DNA of 64,000 bases from Holophagales bacterium (GTDB lineage: Bacteria; Acidobacteriota; Thermoanaerobaculia; Multivoradales; Multivoraceae). The position numbers were made by a program, and so were the translations under genes. The stretch covers positions 351,743 to 415,742 of the forward strand of contig VXZQ01000007.1 in assembly GCA_009845425.1 (NCBI GenBank). Direction: 5' to 3'. The notes under the pieces were generated by a model. The model searched no databases. It saw only the letters and a program-made list of their open reading frames with translations, and was not told the origin of the DNA. Below, piece by piece: positions 36,366 to 44,220 of the stretch (within the stretch, counting starts at the first letter, position 1; every line of letters begins with the position of its first letter).

Positions 36366-38546
36366 TTGGCGCGAGTCATCACTCTGAGGCGACCCGGCGA
36401 CGTACTCCCGTACGTGGCCGACATAGTAGCCATGGCCGACGCTCACAGGCACGAGCTGGGCTTCCTTCGGAACGCGGTCTATCGCGAGTCGGCGGAACGG
36501 CGCCGGCTCTGGGTCGCCGTTCAGGCCAGCAGCGGCGAGATCGCCGGATTCCTCCACTTCGGGGGCACCTACCCGCAGTTGAAGGTGAAGCAGATCTTCA
36601 CGCCCGAAACTGCACGACGACAGGGAGTAGCGCAGCAGCTCCTGAGCGAACTCGTTCGCTACGGCGAGAAGCACTCCATGCTCGGCATAACTGCTCGCGT
36701 GGGCGCGGATCTCCCGGCGAACCACTTCTGGGTGCGCAACGGCTTCTCGCTTCACCATACGGAACCCGGCGGCAGGACGAGCAAGCGGGAGATCAACGTC
36801 TACCTGCGCGAACTCGACGGTCCGTCGCTCTTCCGCAAGGCGTCCCCACCGGTCCACAGCCGCCCGTCAGCGGCCGAGGCGCTCACGTTTCGCAGCCGCC
36901 CGCGACTTCAAGCAGCTCGTTGGGTGCTCGACCTGAACGTCGTGCTCGACGCTGCCCGTCAGCGCGACGAAGGCCAATCGTGGTCGTTGCTGGGAGCAGT
37001 TCCCGTCGTCGTTACCGCCGAACTGATCCGGGAGTTGGAGAGGACGTCCGTTGGCCCGGGAGAGGACCGTCTCCTGCGCTCGGCTCGCGGGCTCCCGCGC
37101 CTTCGTGAACCCCCATCAGATCAGGTTGCTCGGCTGACGACCTCATTGCGAGCGACTTTAGGGCTTGCCGAGGACGCCACCAGCAAGCGCGGCATCACCG
37201 ACACCTCGGATCTTCGTCACCTTGCGGCATGCATTTACTACCGGGCCCACGGCTTCGTCACACGAGACGGTCGGATCCTTCAGCACGCCGACGCTCTGCG
37301 GAGCCAGTACGGCCTCAGAGTGGCCGCACCGGCGGAGCTGGTGCCACCAGTTCTTACCGATCCCGACACCGAGCCCGAGGCATCTCCGGTGACCGTCGAG
37401 TTCGACCACAGCGTTCTCTTGGGACGCTCGCTGACCGACGAGGACCACGAGGACTCGGCACGGTTCCTCAAGAGCCTCGGTTTGGGCCATGACCGCTTGG
37501 GCGACCTCCTGGATCCGGGCACGACTCAACAGCCCGCAGAGCATCGCGTGGTCCGTGTGGGGGGCAGGGTTCTTGGCTTGGCGGCTCTGAGGCCGCCACC
37601 CATCGTCGGCCAGTCATGGATCGCGCACGTCTACGTCGAGGAAGACCACGCCGAGTCGCTTGTCGCTGCCGAGCACCTCTTCGACTGGCTCGTAAGGCCC
37701 CGAACCCACAATAGGCTCTATCGAATCGACCTGTACTCTGGACCGGGTCAGCTCGCTACCAAACAGGTTGCGCTCGACTGTGGCTTTCGTCGGGTGGGAA
37801 CCGGCGAGGAGAGCCCCGGCGCTCCGCTCTCGAAGACAGTCTTCGGTGGTTTCGTGCTATCCGAGGGCTGGCAGGTGTTCACTGCCGACTTTGAGGAGCA
37901 AACCGGGCTGCGGCTGGCAACGAACATGCCCTCGTGGCGAGAGCTGAACCGCAGTGGGGTCGAAATCAGCCCGCCGAACGGCCCAGGCAATCGAATCCCG
38001 CTCTTCGACTTCGAGACGCTCATCTCTCCCGGTTTGCTCCTGCCCATCGGCAGACCAGGCGTGGTCGTTCCCATTCAGCCGGGCTATGCTGCTCAACTGC
38101 TCCCTCCCACCGTCAGTCAGGCGTCGCTTCTACCGGAACGGGAAGCCGCTCTGCGGCTTGAACGGGCGTACTTCTTCCGTGCCGGTAGGCACGAACTGGT
38201 CTCCCGCGGAACGGTCATCGTCTTCTACCTCAGTGATCCGAGGATGGCCGCGGCTGCTGTGGCTCGTGCCACGTTCTCGGCAACTCTCTCAAAGGAGGAG
38301 GCTGTGGCAACCCTCAGCCGCCAGGGAGTCCTTTCACCCGACGACATCGAGGCCCGCGCCGACGCTCGCGGGCAAGTGACGGCGTTCACCTTCGACAGCC
38401 TGACCGGCATTCCCCGGCCCATCTCCTACAACGAACTCAAGAGGTTGGATTGCGTCGGCCCGGCGAACTTCGTCGCGGCGGAAGCAATCTCCCACGAGCA
38501 ACTCCTGAGGATCGCCTTAGCTGGCCTCGGAGAGTCGAGCCCATGA
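36366..38546 (+). CDS. GNAT-PIN-GNAT-PUA-like multidomain protein
   Basis: A 726-residue protein with TTG start. Residues 1-150 are a GNAT acetyltransferase (VKQIFTPETARRQGVAQQLL, acetyl-CoA loop at 84-92; NHFWVRNGF). Residues ~183-320 are a PIN nuclease with its acid set: D189/D195 in LDLNVVLD, E219-E225, D282 in TDTSDLRHLA and D301 in FVTRDGRIL. Residues ~340-500 look like a second GNAT (WIAHVYVEEDHAESLVAAEH, VALDCGFRRVG). The last ~150 are PUA/EVE-like (GTVIVFYLSD, PRPISYNELKRL, FVAAEAIS). It overlaps the ASCH gene by four bases. A toxin, RNA-processing or defence role is plausible. I know no characterised protein with this order. Confidence 0.75.
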   Translation: MARVITLRRPGDVLPYVADIVAMADAHRHELGFLRNAVYRESAERRRLWVAVQASSGEIAGFLHFGGTYPQLKVKQIFTPETARRQGVAQQLLSELVRYGEKHSMLGITARVGADLPANHFWVRNGFSLHHTEPGGRTSKREINVYLRELDGPSLFRKASPPVHSRPSAAEALTFRSRPRLQAARWVLDLNVVLDAARQRDEGQSWSLLGAVPVVVTAELIRELERTSVGPGEDRLLRSARGLPRLREPPSDQVARLTTSLRATLGLAEDATSKRGITDTSDLRHLAACIYYRAHGFVTRDGRILQHADALRSQYGLRVAAPAELVPPVLTDPDTEPEASPVTVEFDHSVLLGRSLTDEDHEDSARFLKSLGLGHDRLGDLLDPGTTQQPAEHRVVRVGGRVLGLAALRPPPIVGQSWIAHVYVEEDHAESLVAAEHLFDWLVRPRTHNRLYRIDLYSGPGQLATKQVALDCGFRRVGTGEESPGAPLSKTVFGGFVLSEGWQVFTADFEEQTGLRLATNMPSWRELNRSGVEISPPNGPGNRIPLFDFETLISPGLLLPIGRPGVVVPIQPGYAAQLLPPTVSQASLLPEREAALRLERAYFFRAGRHELVSRGTVIVFYLSDPRMAAAAVARATFSATLSKEEAVATLSRQGVLSPDDIEARADARGQVTAFTFDSLTGIPRPISYNELKRLDCVGPANFVAAEAISHEQLLRIALAGLGESSP

Positions 38547-39007
38547 CCGACATCCTCATGTCGATCAAGCCGCCGTACGTCGATTTGATCGTGTCGGGTT
38601 GCAAGACGGTCGAGATCCGCAAACGAGCAGTGCGCGCACCGGCGGGAGCGCGAATCTGGATCTACGCCACGAGTCCGCGCCAGCAGGTCGTAGCGTCCGC
38701 CCGGCTCGAAGCAGTGGCCCTCGACACGGCGGACGGGATCTGGAGCGCGTTCGGAGAACGGGTCGGCATCGACCGACGAGAGTTCGACGCCTATGTCGGC
38801 GAAGCCGAAGTCGTTGCCGCACTGTGCCTGACGGAGGTCACGGTGCTGGACGCACCTGTATGCCCGCAGGGCGAAGCGCCGGCCTTCCGGCCGCCGCAGT
38901 CATACGCGTTCCTTCACGATCCCGAACTCCTCGCGGTGTTGGAAGCGAGGTGTGGCACGGAGCGCTCAGCCGCCGAAACGTCAGGGGCCATTCCTCGGCC
39001 CAACTAG
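38543..39007 (+). CDS. ASCH-domain protein
   Basis: A 154-residue PUA-superfamily ASCH protein. It starts MTDILMSIKPPYVDLIVSG, with the family mark CKTVEIRKRAVRAPAGARI and WIYATSPRQQVV. ASCH domains bind RNA or modified nucleotides; some are RNases or amidohydrolases. The ATG overlaps the stop of the GNAT-PIN gene (ATGA), so the two are made together and probably act together. The C-terminal ~20 residues look unstructured. Confidence 0.85.
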   Translation: MTDILMSIKPPYVDLIVSGCKTVEIRKRAVRAPAGARIWIYATSPRQQVVASARLEAVALDTADGIWSAFGERVGIDRREFDAYVGEAEVVAALCLTEVTVLDAPVCPQGEAPAFRPPQSYAFLHDPELLAVLEARCGTERSAAETSGAIPRPN

Positions 39008-39130
39008 GCTCCTCAAACGACCGTAGCCTTCGTCATTGAGGCGGGTTTCGAGCCGGCGCATCGACACGCGGAACGGCTCCCTCATGCTCCTCGGTCTGAG
39101 GCGAACTCTCGTTGGCAGTAGGGTTGCAGC

Positions 39131-42100
39131 GTGATTCCGGCCAAGAAACTGACCACGGCGGTGGAGTCCTATCTCACTGACCTGCGGCGTCTTCGCGCGT
39201 CGGGCGGCGCGACTGGGGAGCGATCGAGCTACGTGCCGCTCGCCAACCTGTTGAACGCGATCGGTGGGTCGCTCAAGCCGAAGGTGTTCTGCGTCATCGA
39301 GCTCGCGGACCACGGATCGGGCCATCCCGACATGGGGCTCTACGCGGCGAAGCAGGTCCGGAAGGGCGAGCCGCGGGAGGGTCAGATTCCCGAGCGCGGA
39401 GTCGTGGAAGTCAAGTCGGCCAAGGTGGCCCTAGGCACGAGTGAAGTACGCGAGCAGGTGAACCGCTACTGGTCCCGCTATCGCCTCGTGCTCGTCACGA
39501 ACTTGAGGGAGTTTGAACTCGTTGGCCGGCGCTCCTCGGGCGACGAGGTCAAGTTGGAGACCTTCAGTCTGGCGGCGACTGAGGCGGACTTCGAGCGTCT
39601 CCTCGAAAGGCCGCGGGCATCGGCGCAGAAGGTCGGCAGGGGCTTGGGCGAGTACCTTGCGCGCGCCCTATCGCACCAGGCTGCACTGGCCGACCCTCAA
39701 GACTTGGCCTGGCTGCTGGCTTCCTACGCGCGCGACGGCCTTGAACGGGTCGAGCGAGCGGGAGATTCACCGTCGCTTGGAGCCGTTCGCTCGGCGCTGG
39801 AGGAGGCGCTCGGCGTGCGGTTCGAGGGCGAGAGGGGAACGCGCTTCTTTCACTCGACTCTCGTGCAGACGCTCTTCTACGGCGTCTTCTCTGCATGGGT
39901 GCTGTGGTCGCGGCAGGCGTCACGAGGCAGCGTGTTCGACTGGCGGACCGCTGTCTGGCATCTACGCGCGCCTGTCCTAAGGGCCTTGTTCCAGCAGCTT
40001 GCCGACCCCGGACGCCTCGGACCGCTCGGCTTGATCGAAGTGCTGGACTGGACGGCAGCCGCTCTGAATCGGGTGGATCGCCCTGCCTTCTTCGCCAGCT
40101 TCAACGAGGGTGAAGCGGTGCCGTACTTCTACGAGCCCTTCCTGCAAGCCTTCGACCCGGCGCTCCGCAAACAGTTGGGCGTCTGGTACACGCCGACCGA
40201 AGTGGTGCAGTACATGGTCGCGCGTGTGGACAAGGCGCTCCGCGACGATCTGGCGATCCCCGACGGTCTGGCGGCGGACAACGTCTACGTGCTCGATCCC
40301 TGCTGCGGAACCGGGGCCTATCTCGCCGAGGTGCTCAAACGCATAGCCGCGAATCTCGAAGGACGAGGGCTGGGAGCGCTCGCCGGGGCCCGCGTCAAGC
40401 AAGCCGCCACGGAGCGCGTCTTCGGCTTCGAGATCATGCCGGCGCCGTTCGTGATCGCTCATCTGCAGGTCGGCTTGACGATGCAGGATCTGGACGCTCC
40501 CCTGGTTGAGGACGGGTCCGAACGCGCTGGGGTGTTCCTGACCAACGCTCTCACGGGCTGGGAGCCGAGAACGAACAAGCCGCTCCCCTTTCCCGAACTG
40601 GAGGAAGAGCGCGACCGCGCGGAGAGAGTGAAGCAGAAGGCGCCGATTCTGGTCATCCTGGGCAATCCGCCGTACAACGGCTTCCCCGGCGTCGCTGTGG
40701 GAAGGGAAGAGCGTGAACTCACCGACGCATACCGCTTCGCGAAGGGCGTGCGCCAGCCCGAGGGCCACGGGCTGAACGACCTCTACGTGCGTTTCTTCCG
40801 CATGGCAGAGCGGCGCATCGCCGAGCGAACGGGCCAGGGCATCGTCTGCTTCATCTCGAACTACTCGTGGCTGGACGGCATGTCCTTCACTGCAATGCGT
40901 GAACGGTACGTCGAGGCCTTTGATGTCATACGGATCGACTGTCTGAACGGCGACAGCCGGAAGACTGGCAAGATCGCGCCGGACGGTTCCCCCGACCCGA
41001 GCATCTTCTCGACTGAGAGCAATCCGGTGGGCATTCAGGTCGGCACGGCCGTCGCGACACTCGTGCGGAAGGCGGAACACGCGCCCGCATCGGAGGTGCG
41101 TTTCCGACAGCTCTGGGGCCAGAGAAAGCGAAAGGCGCTGCTGGATACGGCGGCCGCCGAGCCGCAGGCGCTATACGAGGGAATTGGGCCGTCGCGGCCG
41201 CTTGGCCTGCCGTTCATCCGAACAGAGATGAACGACCAGTGGTTCGATTGGCCGGCGCTGCCGGACCTGTTTCCCATCTCATACTCCGGCGTGAAGACGC
41301 ACCGAGACAGCTTCCTTGTCGATACCGACCTTGACCGACTCAAGGAGCGGGTCAAACGCTACTTCGATTCGAGCTTGAGCCATGATGAGATCGAGCGCCG
41401 CTACCCGGGGGCCATGAAGTCCACGGACCGCTTCGATGCGCGCGCGGGGCGTGATGAACTACTCGCGCGTGGCGGACCGGTGGAGGACGGATTCTGCCGG
41501 TTCATGTATCGGCCGTTCGACAGTCGCTGGCTCTACTGGGAGGCGGACACAAAGCTGCTGGACGAGAAGCGTGCCGACTATCGACCACACGTCTGGGAAG
41601 AGAATCTCTGGTTCACAGCGTCGCAGCATCTCCGGAAGGACGCCTCGGAACCGCAGGCCCTGTGCACGACCCACCTTGGCTCGCATCACCTGATCGAGCG
41701 CGGTGCGAACCTCTTTCCGGCTTACCTTCGGGAAGACGCAGCGCTTGTAGCCGACGCCGGTCTGCGTCCCAACGTCTCCCGGGAGGCCCAGAGCTACCTG
41801 AACCGTATGGGGGCGACTGTCGAGGGCCTGTTCCACTTTGTCCTCGCCACACTGCACGACGCCGGCTATCGCACAGCCAACGCGGACGGCCTTCGCCTCG
41901 GCTGGCCGCGCATACCTCTGCCGGGATGGCCGGACTGCGGAGATCACGGTGCCGTGAAGCGGTTCGCCGCCGCGGCTTCTCGCGGCCGCCAGATCGCTCG
42001 CCTGCTCGATCCCGACGCCTCCGTGGTCGGCGTGACGCTTGGCGACTTGCCGCCCGAGACCGCGGTGATCGCAGTCCCAACCTGGGCCGACGACGGCCGG

Positions 42101-42487
42101 ATGACAGGTGACGACTTTGCCGTGACCGCCGGTTGGGGTCGCCTCGACCAACGTCAGGCCGTAATGCCCGGTGCGGGTCGGGCCGTGGAGCGTTCGTACA
42201 CCGCCGAGGAGCAGGTGGCCCTCGGCGATGCCGCGTCGCTGCTCGGCGAGAGCACGTTCGACGTCTGGCTGAACTCCCGGGCATTCTGGCGCAACGTTCC
42301 CGCCGTGGTCTGGCAGTATCGCCTCGGTGGCTATCAGGTGTTGAAGAAGTGGCTCTCCTACCGGGAGCGGCCGGTTCTCGGCCGGCCGCTAGACCTTGAC
42401 GAAGTCCAGCATTTCATGGAAGTGGCGCGGCGAGTCTCGGCCCTGTTGTGCGTGAAGAGGCGTGGGGTCTTCACTGCCACGGAGTGA
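39131..42487 (+). CDS. single-chain restriction-modification enzyme, type ISP/IIG-like
   Basis: A 1118-residue protein starting at GTG. Nuclease: PD-(D/E)xK near the N-terminus, with D67 in HPDMGLY and E93-x-K95 in VVEVKSAK. Methyltransferase: motif I LDPCCGTGAYL at 388-398 and N6-adenine catalytic NPPY at 512-515 (ILGNPPYNG). The C-terminal ~450 residues resemble the target-recognition part of type ISP enzymes (RSYTAEE..., FDVWLNSRAFWRNVP). There is no SF2 helicase, unlike LlaGI, so it is nearer type IIG/L. It should methylate adenine and cut unmethylated foreign DNA. The recognition site is unknown. Confidence 0.88.
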   Translation: MIPAKKLTTAVESYLTDLRRLRASGGATGERSSYVPLANLLNAIGGSLKPKVFCVIELADHGSGHPDMGLYAAKQVRKGEPREGQIPERGVVEVKSAKVALGTSEVREQVNRYWSRYRLVLVTNLREFELVGRRSSGDEVKLETFSLAATEADFERLLERPRASAQKVGRGLGEYLARALSHQAALADPQDLAWLLASYARDGLERVERAGDSPSLGAVRSALEEALGVRFEGERGTRFFHSTLVQTLFYGVFSAWVLWSRQASRGSVFDWRTAVWHLRAPVLRALFQQLADPGRLGPLGLIEVLDWTAAALNRVDRPAFFASFNEGEAVPYFYEPFLQAFDPALRKQLGVWYTPTEVVQYMVARVDKALRDDLAIPDGLAADNVYVLDPCCGTGAYLAEVLKRIAANLEGRGLGALAGARVKQAATERVFGFEIMPAPFVIAHLQVGLTMQDLDAPLVEDGSERAGVFLTNALTGWEPRTNKPLPFPELEEERDRAERVKQKAPILVILGNPPYNGFPGVAVGREERELTDAYRFAKGVRQPEGHGLNDLYVRFFRMAERRIAERTGQGIVCFISNYSWLDGMSFTAMRERYVEAFDVIRIDCLNGDSRKTGKIAPDGSPDPSIFSTESNPVGIQVGTAVATLVRKAEHAPASEVRFRQLWGQRKRKALLDTAAAEPQALYEGIGPSRPLGLPFIRTEMNDQWFDWPALPDLFPISYSGVKTHRDSFLVDTDLDRLKERVKRYFDSSLSHDEIERRYPGAMKSTDRFDARAGRDELLARGGPVEDGFCRFMYRPFDSRWLYWEADTKLLDEKRADYRPHVWEENLWFTASQHLRKDASEPQALCTTHLGSHHLIERGANLFPAYLREDAALVADAGLRPNVSREAQSYLNRMGATVEGLFHFVLATLHDAGYRTANADGLRLGWPRIPLPGWPDCGDHGAVKRFAAAASRGRQIARLLDPDASVVGVTLGDLPPETAVIAVPTWADDGRMTGDDFAVTAGWGRLDQRQAVMPGAGRAVERSYTAEEQVALGDAASLLGESTFDVWLNSRAFWRNVPAVVWQYRLGGYQVLKKWLSYRERPVLGRPLDLDEVQHFMEVARRVSALLCVKRRGVFTATE

Positions 42488-42661
42488 GGAACGGGCGACG
42501 ACAAGCCAAAGCGTCGGCACTACGTACCGGAGCTGTTCATCAAGAACTTCCTGAATCAGGATGGTCGAGTCTGGGTCGACGACTGGGAAAGTGGGCGTGT
42601 CTGTTACACGGGGCCGGTCAACGTCTTCGTCGAATCTGACCAGTACATGAGGCATGAATAG
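42488..42661 (+). pseudogene. DUF4238 gene fragment (N-terminal)
   Basis: Directly after the restriction enzyme stop, a short frame without a start codon reads KPKRRHYVPELFIKNFLNQD, then GRVWVDDWESGR and GPVNVFVESDQYM before TAG. This is the N-terminal signature of DUF4238 proteins (HYVPxFxLxxF, then NV...xxY), which normally run 250-350 residues. Here no start codon exists and the body is missing. After the stop another frame continues briefly with plausible text (DVDRSEYGFEM), which suggests a frameshift followed by decay. DUF4238 genes are common beside defence genes. Confidence 0.6.
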
Positions 42662-43479
42662 TGGCCCTGACGTCGACCGGAGTGAGTACGGCTTTGAGAT
42701 GACTCACCCATGTCTCGAGTCAGAAGTCGAGCTTGGTCGGGGAGGAGATTGTCGGTAGCACTCGCCGAGCGCTGCACTCCGAGTGTTTTCAGAGCGACAG
42801 ACCTCCACTTACAAGTGCTTCGTTCTCTTGCAAGCTCGACACTCGCGTGAATCTCTCCAGCGCGTGGCGTCTCAGCGTGACGCTGACGAACTTCTATGAG
42901 GTCGAAGTTGCGGTCCTCGCCGAGCCAGGGTGCCACCTGCCCACCAAAGAGGTGCTAATGGCGGAGCCAGGGAAGCGAGAGGTTGAGGCCGAGTACTCCA
43001 CAACGTTGATGCGAGATTCTCCCTTGGAGCTCATCCTGGGTTTGACCCGTTTTCGTGGACACCAGACCCTTTGGAGGAGGATCGGGGTTCGCGGAGGAAG
43101 AGCGCTTGTGCTGTGCTCTTGGCCAAGAAGCTGACGGTGTCGGTGGAGGCCCGAGTACATTCCCTCCGGACCGCGCGTCGTCGGGCTGCGTAGACGCAGA
43201 AGAGATCCGGACACCTCCGATCTCCTAGAGGAACCCGAGTGATGCGTTGCCCGGCCTCAGACCGGCCCCCATCTCATCCTCAGCTGGAGTCGCGACCGCT
43301 GACCGGACAGCGCAGCAACGCCCCTGCCCGGGATCTGGGCGTTGTGCTACGGTCCCGCCCTTTGAAGTCACGGTCGAGGCTGACCGTACGCCCCTACTCA
43401 GTCGGAGTACTCGCTGGCAAGCTTAGGTCAGCGCAGGCGGGCGCGTTTAGGCTAAGACCAACAGCTAGCCAGTCACAAG
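42662..43479. other. decayed region between restriction enzyme and NYN/NACHT pair
   Basis: About 0.8 kb with no intact, recognisable gene. A plus-strand frame at 42733-43134 (133 codons) contains a coherent stretch, SVTLTNFYEVEVAVLAEPG to LELILGL, which could be a beta-sandwich fragment. I cannot name it. At 43317-43343 AACGCCC and GGGCGTT form an inverted repeat. A remnant of a restriction enzyme start is listed separately. The mixture looks like an erosion zone. Confidence 0.4.
43119..43193 (+). pseudogene. remnant resembling the 5' end of the ISP-type enzyme
   Basis: The frame from TTG 43119 reads LAKKLTVSVEARVHSLRTAR before TAG at 43191. The start of the intact enzyme 4 kb upstream reads IPAKKLTTAVESYLTDLRRL. 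AKKLT, VE and LR align in register without gaps. The DNA also matches in part (GGCCAAGAA, CTGAC). It is best read as a leftover of a second, related restriction gene, or of an old duplication. It is short, so chance is not excluded. Confidence 0.4.
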
Positions 43480-44220
43480 ATGTACACCACCGCCTATGCC
43501 CTAGTCGACTACTTCAACGTCGCGCGGCTTCCCGGCCACCGACCTGCCACGTACGCCGATCATGCGGATGCACTTGAGGAACTCGTCGGCCTGCTTCTCG
43601 GAGCGGCCACAGCGCTCCAGCCCAGGCCGGGCTTCCTGAAGATCCGTTTGTACGGGGGCTGGCACGACGAGCGAACCAACCGAACCACAGATGCTCGCGA
43701 AATGCTCGGCGCGATCGCGCGGAGGCACTACCCGACCCTCAGACCGTTGAGGGTCTTTGTTTCGTTAGCGGATTCGTTGATTGCACTTCCGCGCTACGAG
43801 CTGCGCCATACACTGAGACTCTGGAACGGTATTGGGCGGCCGCGGACTCGGAGGCACGGCGCTTGCGCGTACCCAGATACCTGCCCTCTGGGCGATCTAC
43901 GTGAATGGGCGCGGGGCTCCTGTCCGAAACGGCCGGACTGTTCGGTCAAGACCCGGGAGGCGGTGCTCACTGAGCGGCAGAAGCTCGTCGATACTTCCAT
44001 GGTGGCCGACACGATGCACTTGGCGCGTCACACGTCCACCGACTGGATCGCCGTGGTCTCCAACGACGACGACATACTGCCGGGCTTGCTCGCAGCAGCA
44101 GCCGATAACCAGCAGCTACTGCTCTACACCGTCGAAAGATCCCAGCCCAGCCAGTACGGCCCGCTCTTGGATCACCTTGAAGTAAAGTACCAACCGCTTT
44201 CTCGGAGCTACACCCGATGA
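43480..44220 (+). CDS. NYN-domain (PIN-like) nuclease with zinc-binding insertion
   Basis: A 246-residue predicted RNase of the NYN/LabA class. The acid set is in place: D10 and N13 in ALVDYFNV, D171 and D177 in KLVDTSMVADTMHLA, and D196-D198 in WIAVVSNDDDILPG. Between them an insertion carries four cysteines (C129, C135, C148, C154), probably a zinc knuckle. The stop overlaps the NACHT ATPase gene by four bases (ATGA), so both are produced together. NYN enzymes cut RNA with magnesium. In this context it is the likely effector of a two-gene immune module, which is an inference. Confidence 0.75.
   Translation: MYTTAYALVDYFNVARLPGHRPATYADHADALEELVGLLLGAATALQPRPGFLKIRLYGGWHDERTNRTTDAREMLGAIARRHYPTLRPLRVFVSLADSLIALPRYELRHTLRLWNGIGRPRTRRHGACAYPDTCPLGDLREWARGSCPKRPDCSVKTREAVLTERQKLVDTSMVADTMHLARHTSTDWIAVVSNDDDILPGLLAAAADNQQLLLYTVERSQPSQYGPLLDHLEVKYQPLSRSYTR

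Noticed and set aside
42733..43134. A 133-codon plus-strand gene
   Set aside because: Part of the translation looks protein-like but there is no ribosome site, no family match, and the surroundings are decayed; recorded only as part of the gap.
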